A stretch of 64,000 nt of DNA from Antitrichia curtipendula (GCA_951230915.1 OX579639.1:12462001-12526000), one strand, 5' to 3'; positions 24,040-36,304 are shown, numbered from the stretch's first letter. Made by a program: numbers and translations. Notes: generated by a model from the letters alone, not told the origin.

Positions 24040-25329
24040 ATGGAGGCTTGGAGAGCAAGATTAACTGCCCACATACAAGGAATGCGTGAAGATGACGAAC
24101 ATGAAGACATCATCTTCAACCAATTCTTACATCAGGTTCGTGATGATTTAGTTGTTGAGCTTGAGGTATCTGTTGGAGGCTCACGGCCAGGACGACAAGG
24201 GAATTTAGAGAGAAATAGGCATGAAGGACATGAGAGGATTTTTGCTGATTATTTCTCAGAGACTCCTATCTATGGACCTTCTCTTTTCCGTCGCCGCTTC
24301 CAAATGCAGAGGCCGCTATTTTTATCCATCATGGATAGAGTTTGTGCTCGAGACAGCTACTTCTTGCAAAAACGTGATGCCACTGGAAAATTAGGGCTTT
24401 CTTCTATTCAAAAGTGCACTGCAGCGCTGCGGATACTTGCATATGGGGTTTCAGCTGATGCCACAGATGAGTACTGTAGAATTGCTGAATCTATTGCTAT
24501 GGAAGCCATGAAGCGGTTTTGTATCGTTGTTCGTGCAGAGTTTGGTGATGAATATTTAAGACAGCCGACAAGAGCCGACTTCGAGAAGCAATTGGCAATA
24601 AATGATGCTCGAGGTTGGCCAGGTATGTTTGCTTCAATTGACTGCATGCACTACAACTAGAAGAATTGTCCAGTGGCATGGCAGGGAGACTACGGGAATA
24701 AAGACGGAAAAAGATCCATTATATTAGAAGCCATTGCTGACAAGGGCTTGCATATTTGGCATGTTTTTTTTGGTTTGCCTGGTGCAAACAATGACATCAA
24801 CGTCCTTGATCGGAGCCCGTTGGTTCGCAACATACTCACAAGTGCAGCACGTGACATGGAATTTGTGGTAAACGGTGTATTGTACAACCGCTACTACTTG
24901 CTAGCTGATGGTATTTATCCACAGTGGTCATGTTTTGTTCAAACAATCCACTCACCAGATGATGAAAAGCAACGCTATTTTGCTCAGCAACAAGAGGCTG
25001 CTCGGAAAGATGTGGAAAGGTGTTTTGGTGTCTTGCAGGCTCGATTCGCCATCATCCAAAATCCATGTCGACAATGGAGTTTGGATTGCATCTCGGACAT
25101 CATGTTCGCCTGCTGCATCCTACACAACATGATTTTAGAGGACGAAGAAGATGCGGGTTTAGATTTCCCATTTGATGTTCATCGAGTTCTTCCTGTGCGT
25201 CGCGATCTCTCTTACGAAGATTTGATCACAGGAACTGTTCAAATTGAGAATGAAGATACCCATTATAGTCTTAGAGGAGATCTTATTGAACACCTATGGA
25301 CACAGAAGGGTACAAGAGCTATCTTGTGA
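24040..25329 (+). pseudogene. PIF/Harbinger transposase (DDE_Tnp_4 type), one in-frame stop
   Basis: This would cut and paste the element. The frame runs 430 codons from ATG at 24040 to TGA at 25327, broken only by TAG at 24658-24660. Family features: SIDCMHY before the break, then KNCPVAWQGDYGNKDGKRSI, PGANNDINVLDRS, ADGIYP and RKDVERCFGVLQARFAI. The putative DDE residues are the D of SIDCMH, the D of ADGIYP and the E of KDVERCF, all present. At the break the family usually has HWEWKNCP; here the second Trp codon position is TAG, one G-to-A change from TGG. An ILHNMI motif typical of the C-terminal half is intact. Length is normal for the family. As it stands the product would be truncated to 206 residues with only the first catalytic Asp, so probably inactive. 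Confidence 0.93.
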
Positions 25330-25575
25330 CAATTCTCTACATATACAAGGTTAAGCCTTGAATGAGCCTCAATATTCCTGTATATGACCTGTATTTAGTC
25401 TTATAACACTTCAATTTTGGTTTAATAGATAAATTGTAATGCACTGTACTTTTTTTCTTCTCATAATTAATACCTTAATTTGTATTCAAAGTAATTTGGT
25501 CATTGTTTACCTCATCACATACCACCAAAATCATAATATACTATGTTTGCAAAAGGCTATGTGCTAATTCAAGTG

Positions 25576-28500
25576 TCAATATAATTGGGCATTCAAATCC
25601 AAGTTTGTCTTTCCTATGCCACTTTCTTCTTGTCTAATGCCATAGTCATCAAGCTGTAGTATTGGATTTTCAATCACAGACTGTGACAAACGTGAATTAC
25701 TACTATTAATTCTGGGTGACACTGTCCGTGGAGGTGTGAAGTTGTAACGAGGCATCTGCAACTCTCGATTGGTGGTACTGGTCTGGACTGCTGCACTTCG
25801 AAGCTCGAGCCTTGGTTGCAAAAGAATGGGAGACAGCTGACTACGTTGGTCGAACCCATAGCCATGCCCGCTTGGGTTCAAAGTCATCGCACTGCATCAT
25901 AGACATGAATTAGTTCAATAGAAAAATGATGATTATACTTCTACTAATACAACGAATTCTAAGCTTGTTCAAAGTTATTTCAAAGACAACATTGTTTCCA
26001 AAATAAAATCCTACACAAACAAATTCCTCATTTGTAGATAAAACACTTTACAACTACTGATCGACATACCTGTGGTGCGAACTTTGAAACAAGCTTCGAC
26101 GTGCTTCTCTATCCACGCCTCGGAACGTGTTGCCTTCACCTTCCTGTTCTTCATGAAGTTCTGTACCTGCGGGAAAATTGACAGCACTGTAAATCTGAAA
26201 TCAGCCATTTCAATGCACATACTACCACCATGTATATGGATCCCCAGCATTAAATTTGACAACTTGAATTCCTGTTGTTGTTCCCAACAAAAATTCCATA
26301 ACAACATCATTTCATTCCTGCCAAAATGATCAAGACATCACTTCTAAATTTGGATCAGCTGACCATTAGCACTATCATTGGTCATGTACACCCATGCATC
26401 CAACAACACTCAAAGAAATCAGCATATATGTTAATGAACAAAGATGTAGAAGACAAGGTCCTTGAAGACATGAGTGACTTGTTTAACACATGATACATCA
26501 AATAATTTAATGATCCTATGATATGTAAATTGTTAACCTCGAAAAGTTAAAAAAGTAGACTGACATTTGAATCAAAATGGAAAAAAAAAGTATATGATAA
26601 CATTTACCTACTGAAAACAAAATAAGCTACACTGAAAAAGTTTTATCGTACATCTTGAGGACAAAGTTGAGGCCGTGCACGTAGTCTGCAGTTTTGCATA
26701 GCATTGTGTCACTAGTAAATTGTATCCTTCATTTTCTTTCCATTCATGGTACTCGTACAGTAGTCATCTAGTTCTGCTACTGGTAGAGCCTTATTTCTAG
26801 AAGACTTCACTTCTAGGTAACCTGCAACCTACTAGATGCACAACATATGATTGAGCAGTTGTAGCTAACTTACAAGGAACGATGTTTTCTGAATAGGGCT
26901 TACCTATGCTTCTGACATCACCTTCCTCCGATTCTTCATGAATATGTTGGTTGTTGGAGTGTCTAGGTTCTTGTTCTTCTGTTCGACCAAAAGTTCGACG
27001 CTGCTCCAACTCTCCAAGGTCCACAACTTCGTAATCATTGCCTTGTTCATGCTGTCCGTAAGTCTCATGAACATCAAATTGGTTTTCTTCTCCACGGTCG
27101 TCCTCATCGTCCTCATGCTCAGAAATTAATTGTTGTATTCTGGTGGAGACAGCTTGGCTACCAAGGTCCCTGTATGTGCCTCGAAATCTACCTCGTCATC
27201 TTCTAACACAATAGTACCTCCCGGGCCCATCACTTCTTCTTGACGCCCACCTGCAATGTCTGAAAAGAACATGTCATGTTGTAGCTGACTGCCAATGGAT
27301 GCTTGATTTCCCCAAGGCTGGGATTGCTCTCCACTATACAGACGTTGTATACCGCCCACATGCCATCTGAAGCATCAAGCGGAGGATGCAGATTGCTTGG
27401 ACCTCCATCACTACCTAATGTGCCTACATGATCTTGAGGGCTGCATGATGGTGAACGGTATTGATGTTGCCTTCGAGTTGGAGGATTCCTAGCTGCAGCA
27501 ACTCTTTGATGCAACAAGTCTGCTGATTCTACAGGAATTGGTGCAGGTTCATGTTGAGGATTGGCTTTCCTTGCACGCGCCTCTGCCAAACGTGTTTCGA
27601 GTTTCTCCAATTCCTCCTCTTGACGTAGTTTTAAGTATCGAGATGCACATTCAGATATAACACCATCCGTGGAGTGTGTCATGAGCAAGAACAGGTTGGC
27701 ATCTTCCATAACTTGGTGTTTTTTTTGAGTAGCGTCCGCCATTGCTTTAGTTGCTGTAGCTTGGGCCATTGCAGTCGTCTCTCGCAATGCAGCAACACGT
27801 CGTTCTTCCTTGAAATATTTTGAACCTTCTGGTCGAGTTCTGCTGCTTGTGGCTAGTGAACTTCCTCCACCATCTGTACTGTTCGAGGGCTGCAGCAAAG
27901 TGAAATCTGAATCGGAAGACACTTCTTTCCTCTTCATCACTGGAGCACTTGGTTTCTCTTGTGTGGACCCTAAATTCCACCGAAGGATGTCTTTCACAAG
28001 CTCCCAGACGTGCAAGTAAGCAAACTCAGTGTTTTTGGGGGTCTTGATTTGATACAGTTCTAAGGCCTTCTGAAGAACGTCACCTGCATTGGCGCCACTC
28101 ACATTCAGATTAGAACATTGTTGAAGGACGCCAATAAACTTAGCGACGTCGTGCCTAATTAAGCCCCACTTTCACTCTAACGAACGAGCTGGCCGAAAAT
28201 TGCACGGTTTTCGCTCGTTGTAGTGTTCAAAAATGCGCTCCCAAAAAGCACTCCCCTTTTGTCCTTTTCCAATGATTGGATCCTGTGAAATTTTCAAGAC
28301 ACTTCGTGTTAATTGTCTTTCCTCCTCAGCTTTAAAATTTTTGCCTTTCTGTCCCTTCTCCCTTGTCTCTACATCTAATGTTGTCTGAATTTCAGGAAAT
28401 TCTTGTGACCTTCTTCCACGACTTGCATTGGTACGACCCCTCGATCTTCCCCGTTGTCCAGTATGATCGGACCAGCTGCCGTCCTGTTCAATTGCAACAA

Positions 28501-30287
28501 AATTAGATTAGTTTTCTATTTAGATCATTAGATTGAATTCTACTACATTAGATTGAATTCATTAGCTGGGCATATTGTTGTGCAAAAAGTAGTATCCTTC
28601 AAGACAGCTCTTTTTAGAAGTGTTGAGGTTGGAGGTCTGGTTTTTTCTTTCAGAGGAAAGCTTTTGAATGAATGAGAGTTTGTGATGCGCAGATCATTCT
28701 GAGCGTGGCAGAGCACCTCAGCAACTTAGTGCCATGGTAGCTCCTGCAGCAGAGAATTGGAGTGGTGCTGAGGTTTGTAGGCTTGACACCCGAAGAAACG
28801 CTCGACTTGGATCAGCTCAAGGGACTGATAAACGAACAGACCAAATTGGTGTCACTCTTTCATCTCTCCAATGTTTTGGGTACGTGTTCCCTCATAATTC
28901 ACGAGTCTTACATAATCACTAGTGTGTGTCACAATTGGGGAATATAACATTTCTAACATTAGTGAACCCTGATATCTGGTTGTGGAAGAGAGACTCCAAA
29001 GATAAGAGTCCCATTCTCTCAATCCTCAACCGATTTTATGCTCCGATTTTATTTCTCCCGTTAATTCGGGTTAGGTGACTAGTTCTCTCGGTTCATATGT
29101 AATTCATTAGTCAAGCATCAGTTAATCCCAACAACCCATCTTCACTTCCCAGACGAAAGCTCCATTCATCTTTTTTTTCCAGATTGACTTGCTACTGCAA
29201 TTTTGGTGTAAAATCATTCTAGTATTAATCAGTAGTTTGTCTCAGTTTGGACACTAGGAACACCTGCTTTACTTCACAGTAATCCTTATTTACATTGGAC
29301 GAATAATTAAGCTGCAATTCCAAAAAATGAACCCTAACCCTACAATCCCCTCCTTGCATGCTTTGAAGTTTCTACGTACCTGCTGTGATGTTGACCTTGG
29401 TTCCGCTCTTGAAGCTCCTGGCCCGCCACGAGATCGAACAAGTGAATGGCTTGTCTGATTGATAACGTCGATGTCTGCAAATGCGATTCCAAAAATATAC
29501 GTTAAGTTCGATCCATGCATTGTAAGTAGTCCCAATCCAGAGTGATCCAACCAATTGCCGGATTCCAAATATCTACAAATGAGCATATCAATGTAGCAAT
29601 CGATCAAACATATGTCCATCAGTACGTACTTGAAGTAAGTCTTTTGCTCACGGCAAGGAGCCTTAGGTTACGGATTGGAGTCTGTCGATCAGAAAAGCAC
29701 TGCTACGTACAGCTGGGTCCAGGGAGGAAATGAACAGATCGATCAATCTCATCTACAGGTGCTGAAATGAGTTCCATGACGGATTCCAACTAATCCTAAA
29801 CCAAAATATAAAAATATCGATCATTCATACCTGCATCTCCCGGCCCGCGCTCAGATGCGCCACCTCTTAGCGAGCCAGAATTGGTGCCTGCTGCAATGCG
29901 ACCTCCATGACCTCTTGCCACAGCCGCTCCTCGAAATTGACCCCCACGATTGAACGCCGCACCCCCACGACCTTGTTCTTCGCTCTCTCGGCCTTGACTG
30001 AACGGCGCACCTCCACGACCTCGGTCTTCGCTTTCTCGGCCTTGATTGAATGGTGCACCCCCACGACCTTGCTCTTCGCTCTCTCGGCCTTCTCTTCTGC
30101 CCACCAAATCCCTTGTCGCTTCCACTTCGGCACGACCCTTAAACCCTAATCCAAACTCTGACTGAAACTCTTCAAAAACTCCCCTGTTTCTATGTTGTGC
30201 AAGTCCTTCACCTCGCCCGCGTTCAGAAGAATCCACTTCATTCGGGTTGAATCTCCCTCCACGCAAACCTCCTAGCCTCTCAGCCAT
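25576..30287 (-). pseudogene. Harbinger helper gene (ORF1-like, Myb/SANT plus NAM-associated domain), 6 exons
   Basis: Second gene of the transposon. In this superfamily such a protein binds the ends or assists transposase. Proposed exons (minus): 30287-29831, 29474-29380, 28483-about 27370 or 27250, about 27169-26904, 26166-26070, about 25890-25576. Junctions 1-2, 2-3, 4-5 and 5-6 join in frame with GT-AG sites; the exon 3-4 junction is unclear. Exon 1 is Arg/Gly-rich with three tandem 16-residue repeats (GRESEEQGRGGAPF). Exon 3 opens with a Myb/SANT-like domain (AEEERQLTRSVLKISQDPI, KGSAFWERIFEHYN, RHDVAKFIGVLQQC) and then a Lys/Ala-rich helical stretch like the NAM-associated C-terminal domain (AMAQATATKAMADATQKK, RLAEARARKA). 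Exon 4 is acidic. One TGA at 28172-28174 interrupts the Myb-like domain. Start chosen at the first true ATG (MAERLGGL). Confidence 0.8.
29951..30094 (-). repeat. 48-bp in-frame tandem repeat (RGG-like) in helper exon 1
   Basis: Three copies of 48 bp (phase points 29968, 30016 and 30064) encode 16-residue units with GRGGAP or GRGGAA. The repeat preserves the frame, so length changes would be tolerated. Confidence 0.85.
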
Positions 30288-30500
30288 TTCCGACAATCTT
30301 GGCTAATGTTGACAAAGAGCCGTTTTCAACGTACAAAAAAGGTATTGTACGAGGAGTCAGACCGATGGCGCGCCACGCGCTAGGTTCACTATTTGCCCGT
30401 CCCATGTGCAAAATTTGGCGTGGCCGGCCTAAAAGTTTTACTTGGCGCGCCTGCCGTGGGCCATAAATTCAGCCCGGGCACGCCTAGTGCCAGTGTCAAG

Positions 30501-30530
30501 ACCCCTTGGCGCGTTGGCGTGGGGATGCTC
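30501..30530 (-). repeat. Harbinger right terminal inverted repeat
   Basis: Read on the minus strand: GAGCATCCCCACGCC then AACGCGCCAAGG. The short element at 30935-31301 has the same first 12-14 bases. Confidence 0.9.
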
Positions 30531-30934
30531 TTACAGCTTTCTTTCATTTAGCAAATTAAAGCAAAAAACAAACAATTGTACATACAATGGTTCCCTTCTT
30601 TCAACTTAATTCCAGAAGGGCTGCATCGAAGCTCGACATAACCAGTGCTCTTTAATTTGATTTTGTCCCTTTCCAATTCATCAACGGGACGACAAAAAAG
30701 AAAAGAAAGAGAGTAACGTACTCTGATCGTATCTAAGCCACGAAGGCCTAGGTAGAGCTACTTAGGATGCTACCCTAGGTGCTTCCTTTTCGGAGGTAGA
30801 TTCTATGGCCCCCTCCTTTCACTTGCATTTTTCCTTAAGCTTCTCTCAAAACAAAACAAAACCAAACATGCACAGGGTGACTTTTTCAAAAAATTAAACA
30901 AACAAAAAACTTACTCTCTCTCGACTCGTCCTAA

Positions 30935-31301
30935 GAGCATCCCCACGCGTCTGGCAAAATGCCAGCCAATTTTCCAACCAGTCAATCCAATTTGCAAGCC
31001 GGGGATGATGGGTCGCCCCACCCATAGCCTCTTAAGAGGCCATCGCCACCCAATCGGCTACGTCCACATTCATGGATCAAGTCCTTGTTTGTTGGGAAAG
31101 TGCAAAAAGTGCTTGTCTCATGTGGTTTGCAAGCCGGTTTGCAAGCCACCCCTTGGCTTGCAAAAGAGCCCGTTTTTGCAAGTCATGGGCGACTTTTGGC
31201 TTGGCCTCTTAACAAGTTCATCCATTATGCAAGACGGGTGGGGCACTTTTGCAAGCCAGTGGCAACAAGTCATCCGTTTTACAAGACGGGTGGGCATGCT
31301 C
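30935..31301. mobile_element. Harbinger-type MITE, 367 bp
   Basis: It starts GAGCATCCCCACGCG and ends with the inverse of GAGCATGCCCACCC, like the termini of the large Harbinger 404 bp away. Flanks are TAA on the left and TTA on the right, so the target duplication is imperfect or mutated. The interior is built of short repeats of TTGCAAGCC and its inverse. No coding capacity; movement would depend on a Harbinger transposase. Confidence 0.7.
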
Positions 31302-31426
31302 TTAGCTTGCACACTGGAAACTTCAAAGACGGCCCACCCTCCTGGCGGTTATTCCCTCAGTCCCAGCAACGGAACTCTTTTCTGATTTCTCTGGTTTCCT
31401 TGGGGACTTTCAGTTGCGCCTATAAA

Positions 31427-31833
31427 GTAGGAGGCTCTGAAATGGAGCGGGCATTAAGAACCAACCCTACAAATGGCTGCGAAATGGACATGAGTTGATT
31501 CTGTAATTGACATGTATAGTCATTGAATGAATCAAGAAAAAAAAGCATTATCAATTGCAAGAGCCAATCATTTGCTTTGCTTTCCCCATCTTTCTTCAGA
31601 GTTGCAAGTGAACCGTTTACAGAAGACCTAGGGTCATAAATAGGGACCTACGACCCAATTTGTTTGAAAATTCATAAGTAATTCGAAAATGCTTGAAAAA
31701 TTACAAAACCACTTGGGTTAGACTCCTCATCTATTTCTCTTTGTCTGAAAAATGAGCTAAAATTATTCCCATCCAATGAAATACACAAAAAAGGTGGACC
31801 AGCCCTTAGATGTGCCATTTCAGAGCCTCCTAC
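31427..31833. repeat. Inverted repeat pair, 19-bp perfect arms
   Basis: GTAGGAGGCTCTGAAATGG at 31427-31445 recurs inverted at 31815-31833. Similarity beyond the arms is weak. Possibly the decayed ends of a MITE. Confidence 0.5.
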
Positions 31834-32510
31834 CTTACAAAAAACACATCTGGTAAGATGAAATGTGCATGCATCTGGTAAGGCAGACATAAATAGACAG
31901 AATCGAATATCGAACAAAGCCCCATCGACTGCGCGCAGCAGGACGTGCATGCAGCTGTCTACTGTAGCAATGCGCGAGCGAGCGGCCCCTCCGTGATCCC
32001 CGGGTGAATGTTCTCCGGGCCTCGGGTCCTAGTAGCTAGCTATGTATTATTAGCTGCATGTTCATGTACCCCTACTGTAGTTTATTATGACTGACACATG
32101 CATTCCCCGGTCTGTGATTGACCATGTTCCTCACCTACTGTACCGTTTTCCTGCATGGCCTACGTATATGCCGCTGAAAGGGCCGCAAGGTGCGGCGCGG
32201 AATCTAGCTCGAGGGGGCGGATAAGCGGATTTGGTGGTCCGTCAATGCAGCTGAACAACTGGGAATAAAATCCCAGTGCCAAGTTGCCAACGTAAGTTAA
32301 ACGTACAGATGGCATGCAATGATCGATGGATTTGACAGACTGGGAGGGCGTTCAATTCTCGGATGGGCTGCAAGCGGAAACTGTCAAATGGGGTTTACCG
32401 TGGATTGAATTCTTTGGTGCATGAATTTGTTGTTGAGAATTGAAGTGCGTTCCTTTGCGGCCTGGATTCATGATTCTCTTGCATTGCAGAAACTGCGCTG
32501 ATTGTTTCCT
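31834..32510. other. GC-rich non-coding stretch
   Basis: More GC-rich than its surroundings (GCGCGAGCGAGCGG, CCCCGGG), with no frame I can support. It resembles the DNA flanking the host genes; it could be an old promoter fragment or a captured sequence. Confidence 0.35.
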
Positions 32511-33544
32511 ACTAAGGTAGCTCTACCCAATTCCAACCTCTGACCCAATTCCACCCAAATGAAAAGCCCTCACTGATTCTAGAATACAAATCTGTGACTG
32601 TAGTACATGCCTTAACCCCTAACTGCCCGATCGACCATATATGGTCGATCAAAAATTTTGAACTCCTTTTGCTGTGGGCAGTTAAATTCGGTTGACCGTT
32701 TTTAAATTTTTTTCGGGCAGTTTTTAGGGTTAACTATTGAAAACTTTCATTTTTCACTGAAAAAGATACATATTTGATTATTGAGAAGTCTCCAAAGCCA
32801 TACATGGCCATTAGTGGAAGAGTAAAGCTTGCCAATTTTACTTCATTTTCCAACTTTGAGCAATTTCATTTGATTTGAGATCTAAAAACTTGTACTTATC
32901 CATTTGCTTTGAAAATTGTCCCAATCGAAAGAGTAAAGTGATTTCAAGATTTTCACCATTGAAATTTTTCTAAAGAAAATATTGATTTGGAGTTATTTGT
33001 GATTTTTATATTTAAGAGAATTTGCATCTCAACAATTGCAAGGTGGATTGTCTGATGAGTTTAATAGCTTTTTGTATAAAATTAAGTTTTTTGAAAGTAT
33101 ACTTTAGTGTGCTAACACAATTATTAGTTGTTCATGTCACCTCTAATCTCAAAAAAAATTTATATGCAAATTTCAGTTCCATTGTGGGGATGTACATCCT
33201 GCTGAAAATATAAAACACAAACTTCTCTTGTTATAATCTCACAACTCCTATGCAATTTTGCGTTGAAAATTGGTATACATACTAATTAGCAAGCTCTTTA
33301 AACATCTATACAGTTAGATTTTGAAAAAAGAACAATTTGCTTTGTTGGGGCTAACTATAAGTCCATGCTCTTTTTTCATAAACAAAATGCACTTGGAAAG
33401 GCTTGGGCATTTAGGGGTTAACTTGCATGTATTGTAAAGTTAAGGCATGTACAACAGTCACAGATTTGTATTTTGGAATCAATGAAGGCTTTTCATTTGA
33501 GTGGAATTGGGTCAATGGTCGAAATTGGGTAGAGCTACCTTAGT
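32511..33544. mobile_element. Foldback element with arms of about 100 bp, split by a piggyBac-type insertion
   Basis: Left arm 32511-32611 (from ACTAAGGTAGCTCTACCCAA through AAATGAAAAGCC and AATCTGTGACTGT to TACATGCC) is repeated inverted at about 33436-33544. The original centre was short and contained TTAA twice. The piggyBac-type element 32616-33417 sits exactly in the first TTAA. Confidence 0.75.
32616..33417. mobile_element. Non-autonomous piggyBac-like element C (802 bp)
   Basis: TTAA on both sides (32612-32615, 33418-33421). The left end is CCCCTAACTGCCC and the right end, inverted, is CCCCTAAATGCCC. The left end also has a palindrome, GATCGACCATATATGGTCGATC in outline. The interior is AT-rich with no transposase frame and little similarity to elements A or B, so it is a separate subfamily. 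Confidence 0.75.
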
Positions 33545-34601
33545 GAGGGAGCAAAACTAGTGTCCACCTACAAAATTTAGTGTTCATAGAAATACAGGAA
33601 TATTTCAATCTGCACTAATTTACAGTAAGAGATTGAGACTTTGGTAAATTAGTGTCACTTGCACTAATTGGACAAATCAATGTAGTGATTTTGAATTCCT
33701 TTCCGTCTAACTTTTTCTTTCGTTTTCTGTTTTGAATCAAAAGGGATGAGAATCCATTTCCTCGGTAACCTTGAATTCATGAGTTCTTGAGAAGTGGTTT
33801 TCCTTCGTAACCTAATTCATGAATTTTGTGACCGTGATTCATGAATTTGTTTAGAGGTGGAATTACTTTAAACATCATAATGTTTGTATGCGTGCATCTG
33901 ACAACTAAAAAATGAAATGCTTTCTCTTGTCCTGAATTAAGTATCTCATGTCATGAAAGTCCATGAGACTAAGAAAAAACAATCTAATTTTTTTACATTT
34001 AGAGGTTTGGGGTTAAAAAAAATAGAATGTAGACTTTAGAATTTAGGATTTAGGATTTGTGGTTGCAAATTTAGCATTTAGGGCTATACATTGTTTTTCT
34101 TCCCATAATTGCAAGCATTGCATGATCAAAATTATAAAAATCAATGGTAGCAACAATTATAAGGTGCTCTATATGGAAAAAGATTGCTTAGAGCGTGCTA
34201 AGGAATCACCTACTTGCTTCCTTTGTGATGCACACATTGTTCACTGTGCTTGTAAGGCTATGGAAAGCACAATGGACAATAATTTGAGACAACCCCTCCA
34301 AATGAGACACTTAATTTGGAATAGAGGGAATATTATACATGAGCTCTGAACATTATTGTATATAATTTTCAATGATTTTTTCAAGTTATGCTTGTTAAGA
34401 TTTTATAGTGATTTGCAAAGAATTATACAACAAACAAACACTTAAAATTGGGTTGGGGTATGAAAAAATGAAAATAGAGAGATCTACAATAACTTCATAG
34501 ACACATTTTTAGATAAACAACAAAACTACCCCCTAAAAGACTAAGGAGACCAATTTTATTTTTTTGAGAATTCTTCTAATCTATTAATTTCACAATTTGG
34601 A

Positions 34602-34604
<3 letters not shown>
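33545..34604. other. AT-rich DNA, no gene supported
   Basis: One plus-strand frame of 96 codons at 34059-34349 has several Cys/His residues (CFLCDAHIVHCAC) but matches no family I know and starts and stops within AT-rich repeats. I leave it unannotated. Confidence 0.4.

Positions 34605-34656
<52 letters not shown>
34605..34656. repeat. TA microsatellite (about 26 units)
   Basis: Uninterrupted TA dinucleotides. Confidence 0.95.
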
Positions 34657-34661
<5 letters not shown>

Positions 34662-34934
34662 AATCCTAATTGCTATAGTATACAATCTATACGATAAGTT
34701 TTGTTTCACGTCATTCCAATAAATATTACAAAAGTTATATTGTCAAAGTGAATAACTAAACTAGATTAATTAATTTTATTTGATTGAATAGATTTTAGAG
34801 AAGGACAGCCATGTGGCATGTTTTAAAGAATATATAAAAATTATTATTTTTCAGATCTTAAAAAATGGCACTTGACGTGGCATTTGAATGACATGGCATC
34901 CAATAAGGATGTTCAAGTGACATGCCACATCAAC

Positions 34935-35415
34935 ATAATTTAATGCTATCTGAGAATTTGAAGAATGTTTTTGAGACATCTATTGAGACGTCAACAAAAA
35001 CATCAACTAAGACATCCAAATGTTTTTTGCGATATCAATTGAGATGTCGAGATCCTCTTTGCAACATCAACTTTGACAACTTTGTAAAATTAAAAAAATT
35101 CACATATCCAATATGGTTTGTCTTCCCTCCTACCATCCTACTTATATAAATAGTTTGTTTTCTCATATCAATATACACACAGTAAGTGGCTTTTCAAGCC
35201 ATACAATATAAATACAAAATATTGTGTATTTTATATGAAGTATAATGTATGGCATATTGTGTATGTCAAAGTTGATGTTGCAAAAGGTCTAGATGTCAAA
35301 GTTGATGTCTCAAAAAACATCTCAAAAAATGTCTAGACATTTAAATTGACGTTGTTCAAAACAATATTAATCTTTTTAGATAGCATGATGTCAAGTGCAA
35401 CGTTCGCTGCCACAT
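34935..35415. repeat. Foldback element with imperfect arms
   Basis: The left arm (about 34940-35080, ending GCAACATCAACTTTGAC) recurs inverted at about 35261-35400. Both arms carry several ACATCAA/GACATC-type repeats and AATGCTATCT/AGATAGCAT, and the loop is about 180 bp. Repeated ATGTGGCA/TGCCACAT motifs lie just outside both arms. No coding frame. Confidence 0.55.
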
Positions 35416-35792
35416 CATCCTTGAATTGGGTGAAAAAAATCCCATGTGGCACTCTCAGTGGCACTGCCCGCCCATGTGGTGCTTACATGGAGGTGATGTG
35501 GCTTCATGTGGAACACTTTTGGCTCTTTCTTTGACCATGTCTTTGCGGACATTGCACTAAAAACAAGGCGCATTTTTTCATATTTTATCATGTTTTTGTC
35601 ACGTCAATCTTGACGGATTTTTTTGGACATAAGTGAGGGCATGCCCAATGTTAGAAAAAATGTATATGCATGTTTATTAGCTTGTCCAAAAAAATACAGG
35701 TTTCTTATAGTGTATATCAATAATTAACAACTTTTATATGAAAGCTTCTTAAAAAATTTAGCATATTCACTTTCATTATAAAGTTAGTTTAA

Positions 35793-36304
35793 CCCTTGAG
35801 TGCCTAGCACGTGGAGAGGGAAGAAGGGGCCGTAGCTGGGTCAGTCCAACCAAATTGTCACCGACATTTCAAAATTGAGATCCAAGAAAACTCATTGTAG
35901 GAATCGGTAGTGGACTATGCCTTATATGGATGGAAAACATTTGCAAATATTTTCATCATTCATTTTGAAAGATTATAGCAGTCAAAATTGTGTTAAATTT
36001 TGTGCATGGGCTTAATTAGAGGGAGGGGAGGCGACGCTTTTAAAATTCAGTAACAAAGGTATAAGTAGTATCAAGTGTTTAATCCTAGAAAGGCCTGAAG
36101 ACCTTTGCAATAGTATATTATATTATGAATAAAGTGGTATTTGACCAAAAAAACATTGACCAAATACTATTCAATACAAAGTAAGTTAATAATCATGGTA
36201 GTATGTAAACAACAATATATTACAATTCATATAATCAACCACAATTGAAGAGTTATAAGGATAAATACGGGTCATATAGAAGGACCCCAAGGATCTTTTA
36301 AGGG
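35793..36304. mobile_element. Possible piggyBac-like element D (512 bp)
   Basis: TTAA flanks at 35789-35792 and 36305-36308; ends are CCCTTGAG and, inverted, CCCTTAAAAG. The CCCT-type end and TTAA target fit piggyBac but the terminal repeat is only about 5 bp and the interior does not match the other elements. Confidence 0.45.

Larger units (their letters stand above)
23329..30530. mobile_element. PIF/Harbinger DNA transposon, 7.2 kb, near complete
   Basis: Flanked by TTA on both sides (23326-23328, 30531-30533), the Harbinger target duplication. The ends are inverted repeats beginning GAGCATCCCCACGCC. Several CACGCC motifs lie in the subterminal regions and may be transposase-binding sites. 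The element holds two convergent genes: a DDE transposase (24040-25329, plus) and a multi-exon DNA-binding helper (25576-30287, minus), the standard pair for the superfamily. Each has one obvious stop codon and otherwise long open frames, so decay looks recent. Confidence 0.93.
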
